Positions 16,929 through 26,679 are shown, counted from the stretch's first letter. The stretch is DNA of 64,000 bases from Pelomonas nitida (GCF_043555975.1 NZ_JBIGIA010000006.1:238007-302006); one strand, 5' to 3'. A program made the numbers and translations. The notes: a model not told the origin generated them from the sequence alone.

Positions 16929-18773
<1,845 letters not shown>

Positions 18774-18783
18774 GATTCACACC

Positions 18784-19122
18784 ATGCCCGTCATCAAGAT
18801 CCTTCCGCACGCCGAATACTGCCCCGACGGCGCCAGCATCACCGCGGCGCCCGGCACCTCGATCTGCGAGGCCCTGCTGGCCAACGACATCCACATCGAG
18901 CATGCCTGTGACCAGGTCTGTGCCTGCACGACCTGCCACGTCATCGTGCGTGAAGGTGGCCGCTCCCTCTCCGGCATGGAGGAGGACGAGGAAGACATGC
19001 TGGACCGCGCCTGGGGCTTGGAGCCCGACTCGCGCCTGTCCTGCCAGGCGCTGCTGCGTCAGCAGGATGTGACGGTCGAGATTCCCAAGTACTCGATCAA
19101 CCACGCCAAGGAAGGCAAGTGA
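18784..19122 (+). CDS. fdx: ISC-type [2Fe-2S] ferredoxin
   Basis: A 112-residue adrenodoxin-like ferredoxin that supplies electrons for cluster assembly. Ligands are Cys42, Cys48, Cys51 and Cys87 (ACDQVCACTTCH, then LSCQAL), at the same positions as E. coli Fdx, with the extra Cys46 also conserved. The C-terminus is KYSINHAKEGK. It is the last isc gene; iscX is not found after it. Its stop overlaps the GTG start of tsaD. Confidence 0.96.
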   Translation: MPVIKILPHAEYCPDGASITAAPGTSICEALLANDIHIEHACDQVCACTTCHVIVREGGRSLSGMEEDEEDMLDRAWGLEPDSRLSCQALLRQQDVTVEIPKYSINHAKEGK

Positions 19123-20234
19123 GCGCGTCGCCCGCGACGGGCAGCGCCCGAGCTGACTCGGCGCCCGTCGAGCTCGGCGGCGTGCCCACTCGCCAGCGCA
19201 TCCTGGGGTTTGAGTCGTCCTGCGACGAGACGGGCGTGGCGCTCATCGAAGTGGAGGGCGGGCAACCGCCCCGGCTGCTGGCACAGGCGCTGCACAGCCA
19301 GATCGCCATGCATCAGGCCTACGGTGGCGTGGTGCCCGAGCTGGCCTCGCGCGACCACGTGCGTCGCGTGTTGCCGCTGGCCCGCGAGGTGTTGTCGCAG
19401 GCCGGCCTGGCGCTGCACGACGTCGATCTGATCGCCTACACGCAGGGGCCGGGGCTGGCCGGTGCGCTGCTGGTGGGGGCCGGGGTGGCCGTGTCGCTCG
19501 CGGCGGCGCTGGATGTGCCGGCCCTGCCTGTCCATCACCTCGAAGGGCATCTGCTGTCGCCGTTTCTGTCGGCCGACCCGCCGGAGTTCCCGTTTGTCGC
19601 GCTGCTCGTCAGCGGTGGCCACACACAGCTGATGCGTGTGGATGACGTCGGTGCCTACGAGATGCTGGGCGAGACCATCGACGACGCCGCTGGCGAGGCC
19701 TTCGACAAGAGTGCCAAGCTGCTCGGTCTGCCGTACCCGGGCGGCCCGCACCTGGCGCGCATGGCCGAGTTCGGCAACCCGGAGGCGTTCGCGTTGCCGC
19801 GGCCGTTGCTGCACAGTGGCAAGCCCGATTTCAGTTTTGCCGGGCTGAAGACGGCCGTGCTGACCCAGGTGAAGAAGCTCGGGCTGGACGGTGGGCAGCC
19901 TTGCGAGCAGACCAAGGCGGACCTGGCCGCGTCCACGCAGGCCGCCATCGTCGAGGTGCTGGTGAAGAAGTCGCTGCTGGCGCTGAAGGAGACCGGCCTG
20001 AAGCGGCTGGTCGTGGCAGGCGGCGTGGGCGCGAACGCTAAGCTGCGCGAGCAGCTGAATGCGGCCTGCGCGAAGCGAGGCGTTCGCGTGCACTACCCTG
20101 AGCTGGCGCTGTGCACCGACAACGGCGCCATGATCGCGATGGCCGCCGCGCTGCGGGTGCAGCGCGGCACGGCCGACGCGCGGCGGGACGGCGGGTTCGA
20201 GGTCCGGCCGCGCTGGGACCTGTCGGCCGCTTAG
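19119..20234 (+). CDS. tsaD: tRNA N6-adenosine threonylcarbamoyltransferase
   Basis: A 371-residue Kae1/TsaD-family enzyme that transfers threonylcarbamoyl to A37 of ANN-decoding tRNAs, together with TsaB and TsaE. Signatures are ILGFESSCDETGVAL, the metal-site segment YGGVVPELASRDHVRRV, YTQGPGLAGALLVG, LLVSGGHTQL and VVAGGVGANAKLRE. The start is GTG at 19119-19121, within the fdx stop (GTGA). This gives about 25 non-conserved residues before the domain, so an internal start is possible. Fusion to an isc operon is unusual but simply reflects translational coupling. Its 3' end overlaps the convergent hsp20 stop by 4 bp. Confidence 0.95.
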   Translation: MSASPATGSARADSAPVELGGVPTRQRILGFESSCDETGVALIEVEGGQPPRLLAQALHSQIAMHQAYGGVVPELASRDHVRRVLPLAREVLSQAGLALHDVDLIAYTQGPGLAGALLVGAGVAVSLAAALDVPALPVHHLEGHLLSPFLSADPPEFPFVALLVSGGHTQLMRVDDVGAYEMLGETIDDAAGEAFDKSAKLLGLPYPGGPHLARMAEFGNPEAFALPRPLLHSGKPDFSFAGLKTAVLTQVKKLGLDGGQPCEQTKADLAASTQAAIVEVLVKKSLLALKETGLKRLVVAGGVGANAKLREQLNAACAKRGVRVHYPELALCTDNGAMIAMAAALRVQRGTADARRDGGFEVRPRWDLSAA

Positions 20235-20665
20235 CTCACGGCCAGCTGGCTGGCTGCGCTGGCGGCGCGCTTGGCCAGCTTCAGTGTCAGCACGCCGTGG
20301 TCCAGGTTGGCGCTGGAGTCGCTCTGGCTGATCTCCTGCGGCAGCGTGAAGCTGCGCGAGAAACGGCTGACGGTCCGTTCGCGATAGATCACGCGCTCGC
20401 CGTCCTTGCGCTCGTCCTCCTTGCGTTGTTCGGCATCGATGCTGATGCGGCGGCCGTCGATGTTGATCTTGACCGCATCCTTGGCAACGCCCGGCATGTC
20501 CAGCTTGACGGTGTAGGCGGTCTCGGATTCGCTCACATCCAGCGCGGGGCTGCGCAGTGCGGCGCTGCCGGCGTCGCGGTTGTCGCCGAAGAAGCTGTCG
20601 TCGAAGAAACGGTCCAGCGAGCGGGACAGGTCGGACAGATTGCGATTCACGGGAACGAGGAACAT
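20231..20665 (-). CDS. Small heat-shock protein, Hsp20/alpha-crystallin family
   Basis: A 144-residue holdase chaperone. The N-terminus MFLVPVNRNLSDLSRSLDRF leads to the alpha-crystallin domain (about residues 38-135), with ALDVSESETAYTVKLDMPGV, ISIDAEQ and the late SRSFTLPQEI and DHGVLTLKLAK motifs. Only a trace of the IXI tail is visible. The ATG at 20663-20665 follows AAGGAG and is preferred to the upstream in-frame start. A CTTGAAG element upstream (20750-20756) suggests heat-shock control. Confidence 0.93.
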   Translation of the reverse strand: MFLVPVNRNLSDLSRSLDRFFDDSFFGDNRDAGSAALRSPALDVSESETAYTVKLDMPGVAKDAVKINIDGRRISIDAEQRKEDERKDGERVIYRERTVSRFSRSFTLPQEISQSDSSANLDHGVLTLKLAKRAASAASQLAVS

Positions 20666-20727
20666 GAGGATCTCCTTTGAGGTCTGAAGCTGCTCGTCTT
20701 GGCTCGGGAGCAGCGCCCGATGACCCC

Positions 20728-20756
20728 AAACTAGGCGCGGGTCGCGATGCTTCAAG
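20728..20756 (-). promoter_or_regulatory. Candidate hsp20 promoter (sigma-32-like -35)
   Basis: On the minus strand CTTGAAG (20756-20750) is followed 16 bp later by TAGTTT (20733-20728). CTTGAA matches the heat-shock sigma -35; the downstream CGCGCC-TAGTTT is only a partial match to its CCCCAT-T -10. It lies 63 bp upstream of the hsp20 start. It could be read as a sigma-70 or a sigma-32 promoter. Confidence 0.45.
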
Positions 20757-20824
20757 AGGGTTGCGGCAGCCTGTTGACGCATGTCACATGAATCGGCGGG
20801 ATGTGAGGGGCGCCCTCTTGAAAG

Positions 20825-20880
20825 CGGTCATGGCGGCGGCAATTGAGGCCGTTCGCGCTGCGCTCGGTCATGGCGGCGGC
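20825..20880. repeat. 16-bp direct repeat upstream of rpsO
   Basis: CGGTCATGGCGGCGGC is present twice without mismatch, at 20825-20840 and 20865-20880, 40 bp from start to start (about four helical turns). It lies just upstream of the presumed rpsO promoter. It could be a protein-binding pair or a chance local duplication. Confidence 0.7.
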
Positions 20881-21077
20881 TGGGGGAGGTTTGCGGGTTT
20901 GCGCTATACTCCGCGAGTTTTTCGCCGTTTGGCCCCTCGGGGCGGGGCGCGCGAAGAACAGCAGCACGGCTCGGGGCGGTTTCCCCCGTGACCGCAAGTC
21001 AACCCCGGAAACCGTCTGCGGCGCACCATCGCATTTGGGCAGCCCGGCCGGTCTTTCCGACCACCAGGAACATAGAA

Positions 21078-21347
21078 ATGTCCGTCGCAGATCTGAACAA
21101 GGCCGAAATCGTCAAGGCCAATGCCCGCAGCGCCAACGACACCGGTAGCCCGGAAGTCCAGGTTGCCCTGCTGACCGCCCGCATCAACGAGCTGACCCCC
21201 CACTTCAAGACCCACGCCAAGGATCACCATGGCCGCCGCGGTCTGCTGAAGATGGTCAACACCCGCAAGAGCCTGCTGGCCTACCTGAAGCGTGTGGACT
21301 CTGCCCGTTACGTGGCGCTGATCGCCAAGCTGGGCCTGCGCAAGTAA
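21078..21347 (+). CDS. rpsO: 30S ribosomal protein S15
   Basis: An 89-residue primary 16S rRNA-binding protein. It contains the family pattern TGSPEVQVALLTARI, then DHHGRRGLLKMVNTRKSLL and ends LIAKLGLRK. Length equals E. coli S15. The ATG at 21078 (MSVADLNKAEIV) gives the standard N-terminus. It is followed by an intrinsic terminator-like hairpin and then pnp, the conserved rpsO-pnp arrangement. Confidence 0.97.
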   Translation: MSVADLNKAEIVKANARSANDTGSPEVQVALLTARINELTPHFKTHAKDHHGRRGLLKMVNTRKSLLAYLKRVDSARYVALIAKLGLRK

Positions 21348-21365
21348 TTCGCTGAAATCCACGAG

Positions 21366-21402
21366 GAGCCTGTCTGGTCCATTCGCCCAGTACAGGCTCT
21401 TT
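21366..21402 (+). terminator. Terminator-like hairpin after rpsO
   Basis: GAGCCTGT (21366-21373) pairs with ACAGGCTC (21392-21399) around an 18-nt loop and is followed by TTT. The T run is short, so partial termination is likely. This fits the t1 attenuator known between rpsO and pnp in E. coli. Confidence 0.65.
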
Positions 21403-21439
21403 GTCCATCTGCCGGAACCAAGCTGACGTGGTCGCGGAT

Positions 21440-21474
21440 CATTCCAAGACGGTTTTTCGAATCGTCCTGGAATG
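21440..21474 (+). other. Long hairpin in the pnp leader
   Basis: CATTCCA-a-GACG (21440-21451) pairs with CGTC-c-TGGAATG (21463-21474), eleven base pairs interrupted by one A-C mismatch, with an 11-nt loop. It lies 79 bp upstream of the pnp ATG. In E. coli a leader duplex cut by RNase III lets PNPase repress its own mRNA. The position and shape here match that role, which is inferred. Confidence 0.7.
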
Positions 21475-21552
21475 GCATCTGGGCCAAACCCAGTCTCGTT
21501 TCCGGTCCAATCCGGGCGCCGAGCGTGCGCCCATGACAACCAGGAGATGAGC

Positions 21553-23697
21553 ATGTCCATGTTCAACAAGGTCACGAAGACCTTCCAATGGGGCCGCCAC
21601 CAAGTCGTGCTGGAAACGGGCGAGATCGCCCGCCAGTCCACCGGCGCCGTCCTTGTCAACATCGAAGGCACCGTCGTGCTGGCCACTGTGGTCGCCAAGA
21701 CCGAGGCCAAGGCCGGCCAGGACTTCTTCCCGCTGACCGTCGACTACCTCGAGAAGACCTACGCCGCCGGCAAGATCCCTGGCAGCTTCTTCAAGCGTGA
21801 AGGCCGCCCGAGCGAGCACGAGACGCTGACCAGCCGCCTGATCGACCGCCCGATCCGCCCGCTGTTCCCCGAAGGCTTCTTCAACGAAGTCCAGGTCGTC
21901 GTGCACGTCGTCAGCCTGAACCCCGAAGTGCAGGCCGACATCGCCGCCATGATCGGCACGTCTGCCGCGCTGGCCGTCTCCGGCATCCCGTTCAACGGCC
22001 CGATCGGCGCTGCCCGCGTCGGCTACGTCAACGGTGAATACCTGCTGAACCCCAGCAAGACCGAGCTGGCCAACAGCCAGATGGATCTGGTGGTCGCCGG
22101 CACGCAAGCCGCCGTGCTGATGGTCGAGTCCGAGGCTGTGGGCCTGTCGGAGGAAGTCATGCTGGGCGCCGTGGTGTTCGGCCACGATCAGGGCAACGTC
22201 GCGATCGCTGCGATCAACGACCTGGTGAAGGAAGCCGGCAAGCCGTCGTGGAACTGGGTTGCCCCGGCCAAGGACGAAGCGTTCATCGCCAAGGTGGCGG
22301 CGCTGGCCGAAGGCCCGCTGCGCGAGGCCTATCAGATCCGCTCCAAGCAAGCCCGCACGCAAGCCTGCCGCACGGCCGCCGCGAACGTCTTCGCTGCGCT
22401 GACCGCTGAAGGCGTCTCGTTCGACAAGGTTGAGGTCGAAGGCCTGCTGTTCGAGATCGAAGCCCGCATCGTGCGCAGCCAGATCCTGGCCGGCGAGCCG
22501 CGTATCGACGGCCGCGACACGCGCACCGTGCGCCCCATCGAAATCCGCAACGGCATCCTGCCGCGCACCCACGGCTCGGCGCTGTTCACGCGCGGTGAGA
22601 CGCAGGCGCTCGTCGTGGCGACGCTGGGTACCGACCGCGACGCCCAGCGCATCGACGCGCTGGACGGCGAGGTCGAAGACCGCTTCATGCTGCACTACAA
22701 CATGCCCCCGTTCGCCACCGGCGAAACGGGCCGCGTGGGTTCGCCGAAGCGCCGCGAAATCGGCCACGGCCGCCTGGCCAAGCGTGCCCTGGTTGCCGTG
22801 CTGCCGAGCAAGGAAGAGTTCCCGTACTCGTTGCGCGTCGTCTCCGAGATCACCGAGTCCAACGGCTCGTCGTCCATGGCTTCGGTCTGCGGCGGCTGCC
22901 TGTCGCTGATGGACGCCGGTGTGCCGCTGAAGGCGCACGTGGCCGGTATCGCCATGGGCTTGATCAAGGACGGCAACCGCTTCGCCGTGCTGACCGACAT
23001 CCTGGGTGACGAAGATCACCTGGGCGACATGGACTTCAAGGTGGCCGGTACGTCCACGGGCATCACCGCCCTGCAGATGGACATCAAGATCCAGGGCATC
23101 ACCAAGGAAATCATGCAGGTCGCCCTGGCGCAGGCCAAGGAAGCGCGCCTGCACATCCTGGGCAAGATGGTCGAAGCCATGGGCGTTGCCAACACCGAGG
23201 TGTCGCAGTTCGCTCCGCGTCTGTACTCGATGAAGATCAACCCGGAGAAGATCCGTGACGTCATCGGCAAGGGCGGCGCCACCATCCGCGCGCTGACCGA
23301 AGAGACCGGCACGACGATCGACATCGGCGAAGACGGCACGATCACCATCGCCTCGACCGACGCCGAGAAGGCCGCCCTGGCCAAGAAGCGCATCGAAGAG
23401 ATCACGGCCGAAGTCGAAGTCGGCAAGGTCTACGAAGGCCCGATCGTCAAGATCCTGGACTTCGGTGCCCTCGTGAATCTGCTGCCCGGCAAGGACGGTC
23501 TGCTGCACATCAGCCAGATCGCGCACCAGCGCGTCGAGAAGGTGACCGACTTCCTGCAGGAAGGCCAAGTCGTCAAGGTCAAGGTGCTGGAGACCGACGA
23601 AAAGGGCCGCATCAAGCTGTCCATGAAGGCGCTGATCGATCGCCCCGAGCGTGAAGCCGCCCCGGTGGCCGACGCTGCGGCGCCCGCCACGGAGTAA
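21553..23697 (+). CDS. pnp: Polynucleotide phosphorylase
   Basis: A 714-residue 3'-5' phosphorolytic exoribonuclease. Two RNase PH-like domains are present; the second has SLLRVVSEI-like FPYSLRVVSEITESNGSSSMAS and the catalytic region LTDILGDEDHLGDMDFK. KH (KIRDVIGKGGATIRAL) and S1 (VGKVYEGPIVKILDFGALV) domains finish the protein. Three in-frame ATGs lie at 21547, 21553 and 21559. The one at 21553 has GGAG six bases upstream and gives the usual MSMFNKV start. It acts in mRNA turnover and the degradosome. Confidence 0.97.
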   Translation: MSMFNKVTKTFQWGRHQVVLETGEIARQSTGAVLVNIEGTVVLATVVAKTEAKAGQDFFPLTVDYLEKTYAAGKIPGSFFKREGRPSEHETLTSRLIDRPIRPLFPEGFFNEVQVVVHVVSLNPEVQADIAAMIGTSAALAVSGIPFNGPIGAARVGYVNGEYLLNPSKTELANSQMDLVVAGTQAAVLMVESEAVGLSEEVMLGAVVFGHDQGNVAIAAINDLVKEAGKPSWNWVAPAKDEAFIAKVAALAEGPLREAYQIRSKQARTQACRTAAANVFAALTAEGVSFDKVEVEGLLFEIEARIVRSQILAGEPRIDGRDTRTVRPIEIRNGILPRTHGSALFTRGETQALVVATLGTDRDAQRIDALDGEVEDRFMLHYNMPPFATGETGRVGSPKRREIGHGRLAKRALVAVLPSKEEFPYSLRVVSEITESNGSSSMASVCGGCLSLMDAGVPLKAHVAGIAMGLIKDGNRFAVLTDILGDEDHLGDMDFKVAGTSTGITALQMDIKIQGITKEIMQVALAQAKEARLHILGKMVEAMGVANTEVSQFAPRLYSMKINPEKIRDVIGKGGATIRALTEETGTTIDIGEDGTITIASTDAEKAALAKKRIEEITAEVEVGKVYEGPIVKILDFGALVNLLPGKDGLLHISQIAHQRVEKVTDFLQEGQVVKVKVLETDEKGRIKLSMKALIDRPEREAAPVADAAAPATE

Positions 23698-23708
23698 ACG
23701 CGCCAGCG

Positions 23709-24695
23709 ATGAAAGCCATCGCGATCACCCGCCCCGGCGGGCCCGAGGTGCTGGAACTGGTCGATCGGCCAGATCCGGTGCCGGGTCTTGCGGAGTGCCT
23801 GATCCGCGTTGCAGCCTCCGGCGTCAATCGCCCGGATGTGCTGCAGCGCAAGGGCGCTTACCCGCCGCCGCCGGGCGCCAGCGATTTGCCCGGCCTGGAA
23901 GTGGCGGGCGAGATCGTCGCGGGTGATGCCGCCGCGCTGGCCGCGCATGGTTTCCGGCTGGGTGACCGTGTTTGTGCGCTGGCGAACGGCGGCGGCTATG
24001 CGGCGTTGTGCAGCGTGCCGGTGGGGCAGTGCCTGCCCGTGCCCAAGGGCTGGACGCTGGCGCAGGCGGCCACGCTGCCGGAGACCTGCTTCACCGTCTG
24101 GGCCAACGTGTTCGATCGCGCTGGCCTGGTGGCGGGGGAGACCCTGCTGGTTCATGGCGGCTCCAGTGGCATCGGCGTGACGGCCATCCAGATCGCCAAG
24201 GCGCTGGGTGCCCGCGTGCTGGTGACGGTGGGCAGCGCCGACAAGGCCGAGGCCTGCCGGCAGTTGGGTGCCGATGTGGCGATCAACTACCGCGAGCAGG
24301 ACTTCGTCGCCGAAGCGCGCGCCGCGACCGGCGGCCGTGGTGTCGATGTGATCCTGGACATGGTCGCGGGAGACTACATCGGCCGCGGCGTGCAGGCGCT
24401 CGCCGAAGATGGCCGCCTGGCGCTGATTGCGGTGCAGGGTGGCGTGACGTCGGAAATCGACGCCGGCCTCGTGCTGCGCAGGCGCCTGACGATCACGGGG
24501 TCGACGCTGCGCCCGCGTTCGGCGGCATTCAAGGGTCGGCTGGCGCAGTCGCTGCGCGAGAAGGTCTGGCCCTTGATCGAGGCGGGGCGCGTGCGGCCCG
24601 TCGTCGACTGCGAACTGCCGGCAGTCCGGGCTGCAGAAGCGCATGCGCGCATGGAATCCAACCAGCACATCGGCAAGATCGTGCTGACCTGGTGA
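23709..24695 (+). CDS. NAD(P)H-quinone oxidoreductase, zinc-independent MDR (PIG3/QOR type)
   Basis: A 328-residue medium-chain oxidoreductase. The N-terminal GroES-like domain has MKAIAITRPGGPEVLEL and SGVNRPDVLQRKGAYPPPPG, typical of the TIGR02824/PIG3 quinone reductase group. The Rossmann motif is VHGGSSGIGVTAIQIAK at about 151-167. The zinc-binding cysteines of alcohol dehydrogenases are missing, as expected. It lies 11 bp after pnp and 13 bp before tpiA, so it is probably co-transcribed; this pnp-qor-tpiA-secG order is common in Burkholderiales, although the reason is unclear. Confidence 0.9.
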   Translation: MKAIAITRPGGPEVLELVDRPDPVPGLAECLIRVAASGVNRPDVLQRKGAYPPPPGASDLPGLEVAGEIVAGDAAALAAHGFRLGDRVCALANGGGYAALCSVPVGQCLPVPKGWTLAQAATLPETCFTVWANVFDRAGLVAGETLLVHGGSSGIGVTAIQIAKALGARVLVTVGSADKAEACRQLGADVAINYREQDFVAEARAATGGRGVDVILDMVAGDYIGRGVQALAEDGRLALIAVQGGVTSEIDAGLVLRRRLTITGSTLRPRSAAFKGRLAQSLREKVWPLIEAGRVRPVVDCELPAVRAAEAHARMESNQHIGKIVLTW

Positions 24696-24708
24696 TGGAG
24701 AGCAAGAG

Positions 24709-25452
24709 ATGAGAAGGAAGCTCGTCGTCGGCAACTGGAAGATGCATGGCAGCCGTGCGGCGAATGCCCAGTTGCTGGCCGGCTTGAAGGAGGCGGGTCC
24801 GTGGAATGCGGATGTCACCGTCTGCGTGCCGTTCCCGTATATCGCCGAGACTGCCCTGGCATTGACGGCGACGGCGTTGAATTACGGCGCGCAGGATTGT
24901 TCGGCGCACGAGCAGGGGGCCTACACCGGTGAGGTGTCGAGCGCCATGCTGGCCGATATGGCTTGCCGCTACGTCATCGTCGGCCACTCCGAGCGGCGTG
25001 CCTACCATGCCGAGAGCGATCAGCTGGTCGCCGACAAGGCAAAGGCGGCGCTGGCCCACGGGGTGACGCCCATCGTCTGCGTCGGCGAGACGCTTGCGGA
25101 GCGCGAGGCCGGGTTGACCGAGTCGGTCGTCAAGCGCCAGCTTGCCGCTGTCATCCATACGCTGGGGCATTGCTGTGGCGAGATGGTGGTGGCGTATGAG
25201 CCCGTGTGGGCGATCGGCACCGGCTTGACGGCCACGCCCGCGCAGGCGCAGGCGGTTCATGCCGTGCTGCGCGCGCAGCTGCGCGCGGCCACGGACCGTG
25301 CGGTGGCCATGCGCATCCTCTATGGCGGCAGTGTCAAGCCGGACAATGCCGCCGAGTTGTTCGCGCAGCCCGACATCGATGGCGGGCTGATCGGCGGCGC
25401 GGCCCTGAAAGTGGCCGATTTCGCGGCGATCTGCCGCGCGGCTGCTCACTGA
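24709..25452 (+). CDS. tpiA: Triosephosphate isomerase
   Basis: A 247-residue glycolytic/gluconeogenic enzyme interconverting dihydroxyacetone phosphate and glyceraldehyde 3-phosphate. Catalytic residues are visible: Lys11 (VGNWKMHG), His93 (IVGHSERR) and Glu164 (AYEPVWAIGTG, the flexible loop). YGGSVKPDNA is the phosphate-binding segment. Length is standard. It lies in the run pnp-qor-tpiA-secG with short spacers. Confidence 0.97.
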   Translation: MRRKLVVGNWKMHGSRAANAQLLAGLKEAGPWNADVTVCVPFPYIAETALALTATALNYGAQDCSAHEQGAYTGEVSSAMLADMACRYVIVGHSERRAYHAESDQLVADKAKAALAHGVTPIVCVGETLAEREAGLTESVVKRQLAAVIHTLGHCCGEMVVAYEPVWAIGTGLTATPAQAQAVHAVLRAQLRAATDRAVAMRILYGGSVKPDNAAELFAQPDIDGGLIGGAALKVADFAAICRAAAH

Positions 25453-25508
25453 TTTTTCCGGCTCGCCCGAGAGGGTGGGGCGTTTCGAGTTTTGATGGAG
25501 TGTTTGGA

Positions 25509-25898
25509 ATGCAGTTCTTTGCAAATCTGGTCTTGATCGTTCAGCTGCTGTCGGCCCTGGCGATCATCGGTCTGGTGCTCGTGCAGCACGGCAAGGGTGC
25601 CGACATGGGCGCCTCCTTCGGCAGCGGCGCCTCGGGCAGCCTGTTTGGTGCCACGGGCAGCGCGAATTTCCTGTCGCGCAGCACGGCCGTCGCGGCCACG
25701 CTGTTCTTCGGCTGCACCCTGGGCCTGGCCTTCCTGTCCAACAGCCGCACGTCGGTGTCGACGGGGGCCGACACGGCGCTCGATCGCGCCCCGGTGGTCG
25801 CGCCTGCGCCGGCGGCGTCTGGCGCTGCAGCCATTCCGGGCGCTGTTGTGGCGCCTGCGGCCTCGGCTCCTGTGGCTGCTTCCGCTGCGTCGAGCTGA
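25509..25898 (+). CDS. secG: Preprotein translocase subunit SecG
   Basis: A 129-residue inner-membrane protein of the Sec channel. Helix 1 is FFANLVLIVQLLSALAIIGL, followed by the conserved cytoplasmic loop LVQHGKGADMGASFGSGASG with SLFGATGSANFLSR. Helix 2 starts TAVAATLFFGCTLG. The C-terminal 40 residues are Ala/Pro/Val-rich and vary in the family. The ATG at 25509 follows a purine-rich stretch (GATGGAG). The secG-tRNA(Leu)-nuo order matches many proteobacteria. Confidence 0.95.
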   Translation: MQFFANLVLIVQLLSALAIIGLVLVQHGKGADMGASFGSGASGSLFGATGSANFLSRSTAVAATLFFGCTLGLAFLSNSRTSVSTGADTALDRAPVVAPAPAASGAAAIPGAVVAPAASAPVAASAASS

Positions 25899-25920
25899 GT
25901 TGAAGCAAAAACCTCGCGTC

Positions 25921-25954
25921 TTTACCGAAAGGCTTGAAATTTCCGGTATAGAAT
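25921..25954 (+). promoter_or_regulatory. Candidate promoter for tRNA-Leu (and possibly nuo)
   Basis: A TATAGAAT block at 25947-25954 is a good -10 candidate 56 bp before the tRNA. The best -35 is TTTACC at 25921-25926, but its spacing to TATAGA (20 bp) is too long, so the call is weak. Transcripts from here would pass through tRNA-Leu toward nuoA. Confidence 0.4.
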
Positions 25955-25961
25955 GCGAGGC

Positions 25962-25996
25962 TGTCTGGCAGACAAAACCCTCCTAGCTGCCAGGCA
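25962..25996 (+). other. Hairpin in the tRNA-Leu leader
   Basis: TGTCTGGCAG (25962-25971) pairs with CTGCCAGGCA (25987-25996), ten base pairs with one G-T wobble and a 15-nt loop. There is no T run. It may be a processing site for the tRNA precursor or a remnant secG terminator. Confidence 0.6.
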
Positions 25997-26009
25997 AATT
26001 GAATACCCT

Positions 26010-26094
26010 GCCGTCGTGGTGAAATTGGTAGACACGCTATCTTGAGGGGGTAGTGGCGAAAGCTGTGCGAGTTCGAGTCTCGCCGACGGCACCA
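26010..26094 (+). tRNA. tRNA-Leu (anticodon GAG)
   Basis: An 85-nt tRNA of class II. The acceptor stem GCCGTCG pairs with CGACGGC and CCA is encoded. The D-loop holds TTGGTAGAC. The anticodon stem-loop is CTATC-TTGAGGG-GGTAG with anticodon GAG, which reads CUC and CUU leucine codons. A variable arm (TGGCGAAAGCTGT region) and the T-loop GTTCGAGTC are present. It sits between secG and nuoA. Confidence 0.96.
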
Positions 26095-26106
26095 AATATT
26101 GGCTAG

Positions 26107-26134
26107 GATTCCCGCTGGTTCTGAGGCGGGAGTC
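26107..26134 (+). other. Hairpin 12 nt after tRNA-Leu
   Basis: GATTCCCGC (26107-26115) pairs with GCGGGAGTC (26126-26134), nine base pairs including one G-T wobble, with a 10-nt loop and no T run. It could be a processing signal for the tRNA 3' end. Confidence 0.55.
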
Positions 26135-26204
26135 GTCCAGAGCAAAGCGGCCTGTCGTGGCGGCTGACCGGTTGATCCGGATTGGCTGGCGCAAGGTTTC
26201 GGGC

Positions 26205-26260
26205 GGGCGCGATCCGCGAGCGATTCTTTCGATTCGCTGGTGGCGCGCCCGTTTGCTTTT
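26205..26260 (+). terminator. Terminator-like hairpin in the nuo leader
   Basis: GGGCGCG (26205-26211) pairs with CGCGCCC (26244-26250). Inside it AGCGA (26219-26223) pairs with TCGCT (26234-26238). GTTTGCTTTT follows directly. It lies between tRNA-Leu and nuoA (start 26320). It may end the tRNA transcript or attenuate read-through into complex I genes. Confidence 0.65.
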
Positions 26261-26319
26261 GTGGTCGGCTTGTGCAGCGGTCACGTTGACAGAAGTTTTA
26301 CCGGCCCGGGAACTCAACG

Positions 26320-26679
26320 ATGAATCTCGAACAATACCTGCCCGTCATCCTTTTCATCTTGGTCGGCGCAGTGGTCGGGATCGCGCCTCAAGTGTTGGGC
26401 GCGCTGCTCGGGCCCAACCGGCCGAGTGAAGCCAAGAACTCTCCTTACGAGTGCGGATTCGAGGCCTTCGAGGACGCGCGCATGAAGTTCGACGTGCGCT
26501 ACTACCTCGTCGCCATCCTCTTCATCCTGTTCGACCTGGAAATTGCCTTCCTGTTCCCCTGGGCTGTTGCGCTCAAGGAGATCGGGGCGACGGGCTTCTG
26601 GGCGATGATGATCTTCCTCGGCATTCTGGTCGTCGGCTTCGCCTACGAGTGGAAAAAAGGCGCCCTGGACTGGGAATAA
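26320..26679 (+). CDS. nuoA: NADH-quinone oxidoreductase subunit A
   Basis: A 119-residue membrane subunit of complex I with three helices. NRPSEAKNSPYECGFEAFED is the conserved loop, followed by FDVRYYLVAILFILFDLEI (helix 2), which lies near the quinone channel. Length is standard. It is the first gene of the operon nuoA-N, which carries electrons from NADH to ubiquinone while pumping protons. Confidence 0.96.
   Translation: MNLEQYLPVILFILVGAVVGIAPQVLGALLGPNRPSEAKNSPYECGFEAFEDARMKFDVRYYLVAILFILFDLEIAFLFPWAVALKEIGATGFWAMMIFLGILVVGFAYEWKKGALDWE

Larger units (their letters stand above)
20666..21077. other. 412-bp region between hsp20 and rpsO
   Basis: No gene is seen here. The left part carries the hsp20 promoter. 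A 16-bp exact direct repeat (CGGTCATGGCGGCGGC) occurs at 20825-20840 and 20865-20880. GCGC-TATACT (-10-like hexamer 20905-20910) precedes rpsO by about 167 bp and is the best -10 candidate for the rpsO-pnp transcript, though no matching -35 is evident. Confidence 0.5.

Noticed and set aside
21439..23568. 709-codon open frame opposite pnp
   Set aside because: It is antisense to a fully conserved pnp, with His/Arg/Asp-biased low-information sequence typical of shadow frames.
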